Notes under the pieces: model-generated
Told to the model about the DNA's origin: nothing
Database searches by the model: none
The model's input: the letters and a program-made list of their open reading frames with translations, nothing else
Made by a program: the position numbers and the translations under genes
Part shown: positions 7,068 to 14,280 of the stretch, piece by piece
Layout of the letters: every line of letters begins with the position of its first letter
How positions within the stretch are numbered: position 1 is the first letter of the stretch
Origin: Bermanella sp034112345
Lineage (GTDB): Bacteria > Pseudomonadota > Gammaproteobacteria > Pseudomonadales > Oceanobacteraceae
Reading direction: 5' to 3'
Assembly: GCA_034112345.1 (NCBI GenBank)
Contig: JAWUVN010000040.1
Location: 1-17,226, forward strand
DNA: 17,226 bases

Positions 7068-7299
7068 CAGAGTCGATTATGGCTATCTCGTATAAAGCCT
7101 CCTTTTTATTTTTAGTTGTTTTCTAGTGTTTTATAAAAAATAAGTTGTGCATAGCGGATGCTTGGTTAGTAAAAAATAGAAAAAACCACCAGTATTAGAA
7201 GGGCAACATAATAAGCATCACTTACTTTTAATGGCGTAGCTGACTTTAGGTTGGGTTGACGATGATGGTGTTTGTCACTGCCATGGGTGCTTTTCATAA

Positions 7300-8979
7300 T
7301 CATGCTTGAGCTGCCACTAGCATGTCTTTGGCATGGGCCAGTGTTAGGTCACTAATTTCTAATCCGCCCATCATTCGGGCAAGTTCTTGTTGTCTTTGAT
7401 CTGGGCCCAATTCACGCATTTGTGTACGAGTTTGTTGTTTTCCGCTGAGTTTGTTTACCAGTAGGTGGTGATGCGCTAACGCAGCCACTTGTGGTTGATG
7501 GGTCACGCTGATTACTTGCTTGTTGCTGCCTAGGTCTTTTAATAGGCGACCCATGCGCTCTGCGGTTGCACCGCCCACACCTACATCAATTTCATCAAAT
7601 ATTAATGTGCTAGGGCCTTCTTGAATTAAAATTTGCAGCGCTAGGCTGACTCGCGAAAGCTCGCCGCCAGATGCTACTTTGTTTAAAGGTTGCAATGGTT
7701 GGCCGGGGTTAAAGCTGACTAACAATTGAATCTCGTCTAGGCCATATTGGTTTGCGTTGTGTATGGGTTGGGCATCTACAACAAATGATACTTGTGCTTT
7801 ATCTAATGCCAGCAGTTTTAACTGCTTTAATAGTTCTTTGCATAACTTGGTTGATGTTTTTTTGCGTGCACTGCTTAAGGCTTGTGCGTGGCCAATATAA
7901 GATTGTTCTACGGTTTCAAGTTCGACAAGTAAGTCATCTAGTGATTGGTCTTGTCCTTTTAGTTCGGCAAGCTCTTGGCTCAGTTTATTGTGCAAAGGCA
8001 GTAATTCTTCTGGGCGTACTTTATGTTTGCGCGCCAGTTCATAAATTGCGTTTAAGCGTTCTTCTACATGCTGTAGTCGCTGTGGATTAATTTCAAAGCC
8101 GTCAATGTAGCTGCTGAGTTCGTTACAGGCTTCATCAACGATTACGTAGGCTTGATTCAATAATTCATGAGCAATCTTTAGTGCAGGGCTGGTTTCAAAA
8201 AATGAATCAAGTTTTTGCAGTGCGTATTGAATGGCTTGGTAGGCATCAGTTTGGTCGTCGTCGTTTTGACATAGGTGCAATGCTTGTTGGGCGCTTAGTA
8301 AATGTGTTTCGGCATTGGCCAGTCGTTTTTGCTCATTTTCTAGAGAATCCAGTTCATTTTCTTCTAGGTCTAGCAGGTCCATTTCTTGAACCTGATATTC
8401 TAATAGTTGAGCGCGGGCCAGTACTTCATCGCTTTGGTTCTGTAGGCGTTCTACTTGTTTTTTGATTTTTTGCCAGCTTGTAAAGTGATGCTTTACATCG
8501 CTAGCAAGCTGGCCGTAGTTGCCATAGTTATCTAGTAAGGTTCGTGGGCTGTCTTTATGCAGCAGCATTTGATGAGCGTGTTGCCCATGGATATCCACTA
8601 AGTGTTCACCAAGGTCTTTTAGTTGCTGCAGTGGAGCGGGGCGACCGTTGATGTATCCGCGGCTGCGACCTTCATTGGTGATGATTCTAGATAGAATTAG
8701 TTGGTCTTGATCGCCGTCTAGGTCGTTTTCAAGTAACCATTTTTTAACAGGGCTCTTAGGGCTTTTCGGTAAATCAAAGCAAGCATATATCTCTGCTTTA
8801 TTGGCACCGGGGCGGACTTGGCTTCCGTCTGCTTTATGACCTGTCGCCAGTGATAAGGCATCTAACATGATGGATTTACCCGCACCGGTTTCACCTGTTA
8901 CGGCAGTAAAGCCTTTCGAGAGATCCAGCTCTAAGCTTTCAACAATTGTAAAATCTTTAATTGATATGTGGCTTAGCAT
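7300..8979 (-). CDS. recN: DNA repair protein RecN
   Basis: A 559-aa cytoplasmic SMC-like ATPase acting in recombinational repair of double-strand breaks. The N-terminal Walker A is GETGAGKS (29-36) after the typical MLSHISIKDFTIVESL start. A long central region (about 150-400) rich in Leu, Gln and Glu forms the coiled coil. The C-terminal lobe has the ABC signature SGGELSRV (about 437) and Walker B IFDEIDVGVGG (460-470), followed by VISVTHQPQVAA. Length matches E. coli RecN. The start ATG at 8979 has a good AGGAGA ribosome-binding site 8 nt upstream. Two LexA-like boxes cover its promoter, as in E. coli, so SOS induction is expected. It diverges from grpE. Confidence 0.97.
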   Translation of the reverse strand: MLSHISIKDFTIVESLELDLSKGFTAVTGETGAGKSIMLDALSLATGHKADGSQVRPGANKAEIYACFDLPKSPKSPVKKWLLENDLDGDQDQLILSRIITNEGRSRGYINGRPAPLQQLKDLGEHLVDIHGQHAHQMLLHKDSPRTLLDNYGNYGQLASDVKHHFTSWQKIKKQVERLQNQSDEVLARAQLLEYQVQEMDLLDLEENELDSLENEQKRLANAETHLLSAQQALHLCQNDDDQTDAYQAIQYALQKLDSFFETSPALKIAHELLNQAYVIVDEACNELSSYIDGFEINPQRLQHVEERLNAIYELARKHKVRPEELLPLHNKLSQELAELKGQDQSLDDLLVELETVEQSYIGHAQALSSARKKTSTKLCKELLKQLKLLALDKAQVSFVVDAQPIHNANQYGLDEIQLLVSFNPGQPLQPLNKVASGGELSRVSLALQILIQEGPSTLIFDEIDVGVGGATAERMGRLLKDLGSNKQVISVTHQPQVAALAHHHLLVNKLSGKQQTRTQMRELGPDQRQQELARMMGGLEISDLTLAHAKDMLVAAQA

Positions 8980-9036
8980 TTGAATCTCTCCTGGGTGAGG
9001 TATCGGGCTTATGTGGTTAAGCCTGTTTATTCATAC

Positions 9037-9056
9037 AAGTGTTTTTACATACAGTA
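9037..9056 (-). promoter_or_regulatory. LexA-like box 2 upstream of recN
   Basis: On the minus strand the sequence TACTGTATGTAAAAACACTT matches 15 of 20 positions of the gammaproteobacterial LexA consensus, with one mismatch in the CTGT-N8-ACAG core. It lies just downstream of the recN -10 hexamer. Confidence 0.65.
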
Positions 9057-9084
9057 TTTATACACCAAAAACACTGTATGTAAA
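9057..9084 (-). promoter_or_regulatory. recN promoter
   Basis: On the minus strand TTTACA (9084-9079, 5/6 to -35) and TATAAA (9062-9057, 5/6 to -10) are 16 bp apart. The -35 hexamer is inside one LexA-like box and the -10 directly abuts the other, a layout suited to LexA repression. Confidence 0.7.
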
Positions 9085-9091
9085 GCCAGTA
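9072..9091 (-). promoter_or_regulatory. LexA-like box 1 upstream of recN
   Basis: On the minus strand TACTGGCTTTACATACAGTG matches 15 of 20 LexA consensus positions; the core is CTGG-N8-ACAG, one mismatch. It covers the recN -35 hexamer. Confidence 0.65.
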
Positions 9092-9100
9092 TTCTAATTC

Positions 9101-9109
9101 TGTGGATAA
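9101..9109 (-). promoter_or_regulatory. DnaA-box consensus sequence in the recN-grpE gap
   Basis: TGTGGATAA on the plus strand is TTATCCACA on the minus strand, an exact DnaA box. It lies between the recN LexA boxes and the grpE heat-shock promoter. Function is unproven. Confidence 0.3.
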
Positions 9110-9154
9110 TTAAGCAATTCCCATCTGTTTTTTGTGTGATTTCATGGTTTTTTG

Positions 9155-9183
9155 CTTGAAACCGTTTTTTCCATCCCCATATA
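9155..9183 (+). promoter_or_regulatory. sigma-32 heat-shock promoter of grpE
   Basis: CTTGAAA (9155-9161) and CCCCATATA (9175-9183) separated by 13 bp match the sigma-32 (RpoH) consensus essentially completely. The site lies 45 bp before the grpE start codon. Confidence 0.92.
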
Positions 9184-9218
9184 GGTTTCCATCTAAAAGT
9201 GAATTTGTAGCATTAAAT

Positions 9219-9222
9219 GGAG
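9219..9222 (+). promoter_or_regulatory. grpE ribosome-binding site that fixes the start
   Basis: GGAG lies 6 nt before the ATG at 9229. The upstream in-frame ATG at 9217 overlaps this site and has no ribosome-binding site of its own, so 9229 is chosen. Confidence 0.8.
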
Positions 9223-9228
9223 TGTCCG

Positions 9229-9786
9229 ATGTCGGAACAGGAAAACAACCCAGAAGTTGAAAACCCAGAAATAGACGTTTCTGATTTAGATGTTGAAGCA
9301 TCTGAAAGCACTGATTCTTTAGCCGCATTACAAGAAGAAGTCGCTAAGTTAAAAGAAGACGTTTTACGTGCTCAAGCGGATGCACAAAATGTACGCCGCC
9401 GTGCTGAACTGGATGTGGAGAAAGCCCATAAATTCAGTACTGAGAAGTTTGCACGTGAGCTATTGGATATTGTTGATAACTTAGAGCGAGCGATTGCAGC
9501 TGCGCCTGAAGATGATGTTGTTAAACCATTATTAGAGGGCGTTGAGATGACTCAAAAAACGTTCTTATCAACACTGGCCAAGTTTAAAGTAGAAGTGGTT
9601 GATCCAGAAGGTCACCCTTTTGACCCTGAACTTCACCAGGCAATTAGCATGGTCGATGCACCGGATGCTGAACCAAATACTGTATTGAATGTTGTTCAAA
9701 AGGGCTACACCAACCATGGTCGTTTATTACGACCAGCTATGGTTGTTGTGTCTAAAGCGGCACCTAAGGTAGACGCGAAAGCGTAA
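9229..9786 (+). CDS. grpE: nucleotide exchange factor GrpE
   Basis: A 185-aa cytoplasmic homodimer that releases ADP from DnaK and so resets the chaperone cycle. An acidic, probably disordered N-terminus (MSEQENNPEVENPE) leads into the long dimer helix (about 30-85) containing LRAQADAQNVRRRAE. The four-helix-bundle part follows with LLDIVDNLERAI. The C-terminal beta-wing, which enters the DnaK nucleotide-binding domain, includes VEVVDPEGHPFDPELHQAI, TVLNVVQKGYTNHGRLLRPAMVVVSK. Length is normal. The start follows the GGAG at 9219. It is transcribed from the sigma-32 promoter at 9155. The 213-bp gap to dnaK contains a second heat-shock promoter, so the two genes can be expressed separately. Confidence 0.97.
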   Translation: MSEQENNPEVENPEIDVSDLDVEASESTDSLAALQEEVAKLKEDVLRAQADAQNVRRRAELDVEKAHKFSTEKFARELLDIVDNLERAIAAAPEDDVVKPLLEGVEMTQKTFLSTLAKFKVEVVDPEGHPFDPELHQAISMVDAPDAEPNTVLNVVQKGYTNHGRLLRPAMVVVSKAAPKVDAKA

Positions 9787-9825
9787 ACATCTTGGGCTTT
9801 GCCTTGGCATGGCCCAGTTTGTTAG

Positions 9826-9845
9826 AAGGTATTCATTAATACCTT
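9826..9845 (+). terminator. weak hairpin after grpE, possible attenuating terminator
   Basis: AAGGTATT and AATACCTT form a perfect 8-bp stem with loop CATT, followed by GTTTGTT rather than an unbroken T run. It may partly end grpE transcripts ahead of the dnaK promoter. Confidence 0.4.
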
Positions 9846-9885
9846 GTTTGTTACAAAAAATATTTAACAACTTCTCTTTCTAGAG

Positions 9886-9915
9886 GTTGAAAAGAAAAAA
9901 GGCCATACCCATATA
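9886..9915 (+). promoter_or_regulatory. sigma-32 heat-shock promoter of dnaK
   Basis: GTTGAAA (9886-9892) and ACCCATATA (9907-9915), 14 bp apart, match the sigma-32 consensus CTTGAAA / CCCCATATA with one mismatch in each half. It is 84 bp upstream of the dnaK start codon. Confidence 0.85.
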
Positions 9916-9939
9916 AGGGTTAAGCTAAAAAGTTAATTA

Positions 9940-9975
9940 GACTCCACTGGAGTCGCCATATAGAGCCTGCGCTCT
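9940..9975 (+). other. two consecutive hairpins in the dnaK 5' leader
   Basis: GACTCC-ACT-GGAGTC (9940-9954) and AGAGC-CTGC-GCTCT (9962-9975) are perfect short stems in the untranslated leader between the sigma-32 promoter and the ribosome-binding site GGAG (9990-9993). Neither covers the ribosome-binding site as drawn. They may stabilise the RNA or affect translation. Confidence 0.5.
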
Positions 9976-9999
9976 ACTGAATTAAGATTGGAGAAAAAA

Positions 10000-11916
10000 A
10001 TGGGTAAAATAATTGGTATCGATTTAGGCACAACTAACTCTTGTGTGTCTGTATTAGATGGCGACAAATATCGCATTCTTGAAAATGCTGAAGGCGAACG
10101 TACTACGCCTTCTATCATTGCTTATGCAGATGATGGCGAAATTTTGGTAGGTCAGCCTGCTAAGCGTCAAGCGGTAACAAATCCTACAAATACATTATTC
10201 GCGATTAAGCGTTTAATCGGTCGTCGTTTTGAAGATAAAGTGGTTCAAAAAGACATCTCAATGGTGCCTTACACAATTACTAAAGCCGACAACGGTGATG
10301 CATGGGTTGAAGTGAAGGGCGAAAAATACGCGCCACCTCAAATCTCTGCTGAAATTCTTAAGAAAATGAAAAAGACTGCTGAAGATTTCTTGGGCGAGTC
10401 TGTAACAGAAGCGGTTGTTACTGTTCCTGCTTACTTTAACGATGCACAGCGTCAAGCGACTAAAGATGCTGGTAAAATAGCTGGTCTAGACGTTAAGCGT
10501 ATTATCAACGAACCAACAGCTGCAGCACTTGCTTACGGCATGGATAAAGATGGCGGCGATCGCACCATCGCGGTTTACGATTTAGGTGGTGGTACTTTTG
10601 ATATCTCTATCATCGAAATTGCTGACGTTGATGGCGAAAAACAATTTGAAGTACTAGCTACTAACGGTGATACGTTCCTTGGTGGTGAAGATTTCGATAT
10701 GCGCGTTATCGAATTTCTAGCAGAAGAATTTAAGAAAGACACAGGCATGGATATCAAGGGTGATCCTCTTGCGATGCAACGTCTTAAAGAAGCGGGCGAA
10801 AAAGCGAAAGTTGAATTGTCTTCTGCTTCTCAAACAGATGTTAACTTGCCTTACATCACGGCTGATGCAACCGGTCCTAAGCACTTAAACGTTAAACTGA
10901 CTCGTGCGAAATTAGAATCTCTAGTTGAAGACCTTGTTAAAGCGTCTATCAAGCCGTGTGAGCAAGCACTTAAAGATTCTGGTTTAAGCCTTTCTGAAAT
11001 CGAAGAAGTTATCTTGGTCGGTGTTCAGACTCGTATGACAATGGTTCAGGCAGCGGTTACTGCTTTCTTTGGTAAAGAGCCACGTAAAGATGTTAACCCT
11101 GATGAAGCCGTTGCAATGGGCGCATCTATTCAAGGTGCCGTACTAGCTGGTGATGTAACAGACGTTCTTCTTTTAGATGTAACGCCTCTTACTTTAGGCA
11201 TCGAAACAATGGGTGGCGTAGCGACTCCAGTTATCGATAAGAACACAACGATCCCGACTAAAAAGTCTCAAGTGTTCTCAACAGCTGACGACAATCAGTC
11301 TGCTGTAACGATCCATGTTGTTCAAGGTGAGCGTAAGCAAGCATCTTCAAACAAATCATTAGGTCGTTTCGATTTATCTGATATTCCTTCTGCTCCACGT
11401 GGCCAGCCACAAATCGAAGTAACGTTCGACATTGATGCTAACGGTATCTTGAATGTTAACGCGAAAGATAAAGCGACAGGTAAAGAACAGTCTATCGTGA
11501 TTAAAGCGTCTTCTGGCCTAAGCGATGAAGAGATCGAGCAAATGGTTCAAGATGCTGAAGCCAATGCTGAAGCGGATAAAAAGTTCGAAGAAATGATTCA
11601 AGTTCGTAACACTGCTGATGGCATGGTTCACGCTACTAAGAAAACGCTTGAAGAAGCTGGCGACAAAGCAACTGAAGAAGAGAAAACTGCAATTGAAGCA
11701 GCGATCACTGAAGTTGAAGAAGCGCTTAAAGGCGACGACAAAGAAGTTATCGAAGCCGCAACGACCAAGCTTACTGAAGCATCTTCTGGTCTGGCTCAAC
11801 GTATGTATGCTGAACAAGCAGCAGCTGGCGAGCAAGGTGCAGAACAAGCTGAAGGCGCAGCGCAAGACGACGACGTTGTTGATGCTGAGTTTGAAGAAGT
11901 AAAAGACAGCAAGTAA
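10000..11916 (+). CDS. dnaK: molecular chaperone DnaK (Hsp70)
   Basis: A 638-aa cytoplasmic Hsp70, identical in length and residue numbering to E. coli DnaK. The nucleotide-binding domain has GIDLGTTNSCV (6-16), K70, E171 in NEPTAAALAYG, and DLGGGTFD (194-201) with T199. The linker is VLLLDVTPL with D393. The substrate-binding domain follows, and the lid ends in the DDDVVDAEFEEVKD motif that partners use. The third Hsp70 signature, normally VGGQTRMP, reads VGVQTRMT here (V342 and T347), replacing two near-invariant residues beside the nucleotide site. Everything else looks intact. The ATG at 10000 with GGAG 6 nt upstream is preferred over a TTG at 9988. It is driven by the sigma-32 promoter at 9886, and dnaJ follows after 119 bp. 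Confidence 0.97.
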   Translation: MGKIIGIDLGTTNSCVSVLDGDKYRILENAEGERTTPSIIAYADDGEILVGQPAKRQAVTNPTNTLFAIKRLIGRRFEDKVVQKDISMVPYTITKADNGDAWVEVKGEKYAPPQISAEILKKMKKTAEDFLGESVTEAVVTVPAYFNDAQRQATKDAGKIAGLDVKRIINEPTAAALAYGMDKDGGDRTIAVYDLGGGTFDISIIEIADVDGEKQFEVLATNGDTFLGGEDFDMRVIEFLAEEFKKDTGMDIKGDPLAMQRLKEAGEKAKVELSSASQTDVNLPYITADATGPKHLNVKLTRAKLESLVEDLVKASIKPCEQALKDSGLSLSEIEEVILVGVQTRMTMVQAAVTAFFGKEPRKDVNPDEAVAMGASIQGAVLAGDVTDVLLLDVTPLTLGIETMGGVATPVIDKNTTIPTKKSQVFSTADDNQSAVTIHVVQGERKQASSNKSLGRFDLSDIPSAPRGQPQIEVTFDIDANGILNVNAKDKATGKEQSIVIKASSGLSDEEIEQMVQDAEANAEADKKFEEMIQVRNTADGMVHATKKTLEEAGDKATEEEKTAIEAAITEVEEALKGDDKEVIEAATTKLTEASSGLAQRMYAEQAAAGEQGAEQAEGAAQDDDVVDAEFEEVKDSK

Positions 11917-11935
11917 TTTAAAATTACAGTTGTTC

Positions 11936-11978
11936 GCTACTATTTATTAGATGTAAAAATACACTAATAAATAGTGGC
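11936..11978 (+). repeat. long hairpin between dnaK and dnaJ
   Basis: ACTATTTATTAG (11939-11950) pairs perfectly with CTAATAAATAGT (11964-11975). Three more outer pairs (one G-U) give a 15-bp stem, and TGTA/TACA can pair inside the 13-nt loop. No T run follows, so transcription probably continues. It may act as an mRNA processing or stability element between the two cistrons. Confidence 0.7.
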
Positions 11979-11989
11979 AAAAACTCCAT

Positions 11990-12006
11990 AGGCGCTTAAT
12001 GCGCCT
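11990..12006 (+). terminator. small GC hairpin upstream of dnaJ, possible partial terminator
   Basis: AGGCGC and GCGCCT pair around TTAAT and are followed by TTTGCTGTTT, a broken T-rich stretch. It could lower dnaJ expression relative to dnaK. It is too weak to be called a full terminator. Confidence 0.35.
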
Positions 12007-12035
12007 TTGCTGTTTCAGTAAAGAAGAGAAGATTC

Positions 12036-13145
12036 ATGTCTAAACGTGATTATTACGAAATATTAGGAGCCAGCAAAAGCGATGACGCGAAAGCCATTAA
12101 GCGCGCGTATCGTAAACTGGCCATGAAGTATCACCCAGATCGCAATCCGGATGATGCAGCAGCAGAAGAAAAATTCAAAGAAGCCACTGAAGCATACGAA
12201 GTGCTAAGCGATGATCAAAAACGCGGCGCTTATGATCAATATGGTCATGAAGGTGTTAATCAGCAAGGTGGTGGCGGTGGTCAGGGTAACTTCAGCGACA
12301 TCTTTGGTGATGTGTTTGGGGATATCTTTGGCGGTGGTGGTGGTCGAGGCGGCTCTCGTGGCCCACAGCGTGGTAGCGATTTAAAATACAACCTTGAGCT
12401 GACTTTAGAGCAAGCGGTTAAAGGCGCTGAAGTTAAAATTCGTGTTCCTACTTTAGTGAACTGCGAAACCTGTGACGGTTCTGGTGCAAAAGACGGCAGC
12501 CAGCCAGTTACATGTGGTACGTGCCAAGGCCAAGGCCAAGTACGTATGCAGCAGGGTTTTTTCTCGGTACAGCAAGCGTGTCCAACGTGTCAGGGCCAAG
12601 GCTCTATCATTAAAGACAAATGTGGCTCTTGCCATGGTCGCGGCGTAAACGAAGAAACGAAAACGTTAAGCGTTAAGGTTCCTGCGGGCGTTGATAACGG
12701 TGATCGTATTCGTTTAACTGGCGAAGGTGAAGCTGGACCACACGGTGGCCCTGCTGGTGATTTATATGTTGAAACGCATATTAAGTCCCATAACATATTT
12801 GAGCGTGACGGACGTAACCTGTATTGCGACGTGCCAATCAGCATTGCTGATGCAGCCCTAGGCGGCGAGATTGAAGTGCCAACATTAGATGGTCGCGTTA
12901 ATCTTAAGATCCCAGCTGAAACACAAAGCGGTAAGTTGTTCCGTTTACGCGGTAAAGGTGTTGTGCCTGTACGCGGTGGTTCACAAGGTGATTTGTTATG
13001 CCGTGTGATGGTTGAAACCCCTGTTAAATTAACAGAGCACCAGAAGAAAATTTTAAAGGAATTCCAAGCCAGCTTGAAAGGCGGTGATAAACATTCACCA
13101 AGAAAAAAGTCGTGGTTTGATAACGTGAAAATGTTCTTTGAATAA
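12036..13145 (+). CDS. dnaJ: co-chaperone DnaJ (Hsp40, type I)
   Basis: A 369-aa cytoplasmic class A J-protein that delivers substrates to DnaK and stimulates its ATPase. The J domain (1-70) has the HPD motif at 33-35. A Gly/Phe-rich linker (about 73-113) includes DIFGDVFGDIFGG. The zinc region has four CxxCxGxG repeats, with Cys pairs at 143/146, 160/163, 182/185 and 196/199. Two C-terminal beta-barrel domains follow, ending in KKSWFDNVKMFFE, where the dimerisation tail lies. Length and order are normal. A purine-rich AAGAAGAGAAGA precedes the ATG. It has no clear promoter of its own, and the intercistronic hairpins suggest it is co-transcribed with dnaK at a lower level. Confidence 0.98.
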   Translation: MSKRDYYEILGASKSDDAKAIKRAYRKLAMKYHPDRNPDDAAAEEKFKEATEAYEVLSDDQKRGAYDQYGHEGVNQQGGGGGQGNFSDIFGDVFGDIFGGGGGRGGSRGPQRGSDLKYNLELTLEQAVKGAEVKIRVPTLVNCETCDGSGAKDGSQPVTCGTCQGQGQVRMQQGFFSVQQACPTCQGQGSIIKDKCGSCHGRGVNEETKTLSVKVPAGVDNGDRIRLTGEGEAGPHGGPAGDLYVETHIKSHNIFERDGRNLYCDVPISIADAALGGEIEVPTLDGRVNLKIPAETQSGKLFRLRGKGVVPVRGGSQGDLLCRVMVETPVKLTEHQKKILKEFQASLKGGDKHSPRKKSWFDNVKMFFE

Positions 13146-13195
13146 GCTCTAGGTTCAGGGCGCCTTAAAAGCGCTTAAGGATTATTAGTTGCTTG

Positions 13196-13262
13196 AAAGC
13201 CTCATTTTTAACCGTTCGCCCTGAGTATTATGGGTGAATATGTTGAAGGGTGAGGCTTTTTT
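13196..13262 (+). terminator. structured intrinsic terminator after dnaJ
   Basis: AAAGCCTCA (13196-13204) and TGAGGCTTT (13251-13259) pair perfectly and are followed by further T residues. Inside, TTCGCCC (13215-13221) and GGGTGAA (13232-13238) make a second 7-bp stem with one G-T pair. The result is a long two-part hairpin that likely ends the grpE-dnaK-dnaJ region. Confidence 0.75.
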
Positions 13263-13282
13263 GTGTTTGTTGGTTTTTGAAG

Positions 13283-13324
13283 TCACTCACGGAGTGAGCT
13301 CGTACGAGGCCACCCTGTGGCCGA
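13283..13324. repeat. REP-like stem-loop pair upstream of dapB
   Basis: TCACTC-ACG-GAGTGA (13283-13297) is followed directly by CTCGTACGAG and then GGCCAC-CCT-GTGGCC (13308-13322). The CGTACGAG lead and the CCT loop are the same as in the element at 5411-5679, while both stem arms have changed together, so pairing is kept. Probably a second member of the same dispersed family. Confidence 0.7.
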
Positions 13325-13409
13325 TTTAGCAGATGCATACGACTCCCGTACTCAGCGAATATCCTGTACAATCCCCATAACTTAAAGATTTATCCGAAAG
13401 GTTTTAACC

Positions 13410-14216
13410 ATGACAACTCGTATTGCCATTATTGGTGCCGCAGGCCGCATGGGCCGTATCTTAATTGAAGCCACTGATATCGCTGACGGTGCCAAGCTGG
13501 GCGCTGGTATCGTGCTGCCAGATGATAGCTTGTTAGGTTCTGATGCAGGCGAAATGGCCGGTCTAGGTAAGAAACTGGATGTTAAGCTGGTATCTAGCCT
13601 AGAAGAAGCGAAAGACGATTTTGATGTGTTGGTTGACTTTACATCGCCAGAAACCACTATGAGCAATATCCAGTTTTGTAATGCCAACGGTAAAGGTATT
13701 GTGATTGGAACAACGGGCCTCACTGAAGATCAAAAAGCCACGTTGCAAGCGGCAGGCAAAGAAATGCCAATCGTGTTTGCGCCTAACTACTCAGTGGGCG
13801 TTACCTTATGTCTTAACTTATTACGTATGGCAGCGTCAGTTATGGGTGAAGAAAGTGATATTGAAATCATTGAAATGCACCATAAACATAAAGTAGATGC
13901 ACCGTCAGGCACGGCTTTGCGTTTAGGTGAAGTGGTTGCCGAAACCATGGGCTGGGATTTGAACGAAGTGGCTAATTATGGTCGTGAAGGACAAACCGGT
14001 GCCCGCCCACATAAAGAGATTGGCTTTCAAACCATTCGTGGTGGTGATGTTGTAGGTGATCATACCGTTATGTTTGCAACAGAAGGCGAGCGCGTAGAAA
14101 TTACACATAAAGCCCAAAGCCGTATGACCTTTGCTAAAGGTGCCATACGCGCGGCAGCTTGGTTAAAAGCCCAAGAAAATGGTGTTTATGATATGCAGGA
14201 TGTTTTAGGGTTTTAA
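13410..14216 (+). CDS. dapB: 4-hydroxy-tetrahydrodipicolinate reductase
   Basis: A 268-aa cytoplasmic enzyme that reduces 4-hydroxy-tetrahydrodipicolinate to tetrahydrodipicolinate with NAD(P)H, a step toward diaminopimelate and lysine. The N-terminal Rossmann fold has GAAGRMG (9-15), and the nucleotide pocket is closed by VDFTSPE and GTTGL. The substrate domain carries HHKHKVDAPSGTA with H157/H158 and K161, the catalytic signature of the family, and a C-terminal RMTFAKGAIRAAAWL. Length is typical. The start ATG follows a distant AAAGG. dapB after dnaJ is the order known in pseudomonads, but carA, which often follows there, is absent. A REP-like element and a terminator separate it from dnaJ, so it should have its own promoter; none was clear. 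Confidence 0.97.
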   Translation: MTTRIAIIGAAGRMGRILIEATDIADGAKLGAGIVLPDDSLLGSDAGEMAGLGKKLDVKLVSSLEEAKDDFDVLVDFTSPETTMSNIQFCNANGKGIVIGTTGLTEDQKATLQAAGKEMPIVFAPNYSVGVTLCLNLLRMAASVMGEESDIEIIEMHHKHKVDAPSGTALRLGEVVAETMGWDLNEVANYGREGQTGARPHKEIGFQTIRGGDVVGDHTVMFATEGERVEITHKAQSRMTFAKGAIRAAAWLKAQENGVYDMQDVLGF

Positions 14217-14246
14217 TATTATAACCTAACGATTAAATTACTTAGA

Positions 14247-14280
14247 AGCCGAATTTACGAATAGTGAGTTCGGTTTTTTT
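14247..14280 (+). terminator. intrinsic terminator after dapB
   Basis: AGCCGAATT and AGTTCGGTT pair (two wobble pairs) around an 11-nt loop, followed by a run of T to 14280. Confidence 0.75.

Larger units (their letters stand above)
6710..7299. other. gene-poor spacer between fur and recN
   Basis: No convincing gene in about 590 bp. A 73-codon frame at 6894-7115 lacks a ribosome-binding site, shows no recognisable domain and spans a strong hairpin, so it is not called. The stretch contains a perfect 12-bp inverted repeat (7023-7056) followed at once by a DnaA-box sequence (7059-7067). An A-rich tract occurs near 7130-7190. No clear terminator for recN was found here. Confidence 0.6.

Noticed and set aside
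6894..7115. 73-codon open frame in the fur-recN spacer
   Set aside because: No ribosome-binding site, no recognisable domain, and it runs through a strong inverted repeat; most likely a chance frame.
11618..11902. 94-codon Lys/Leu-rich frame inside dnaK
   Set aside because: It is an out-of-frame shadow of the dnaK lid-coding region, produced by its repetitive GAA/GAAG codons.
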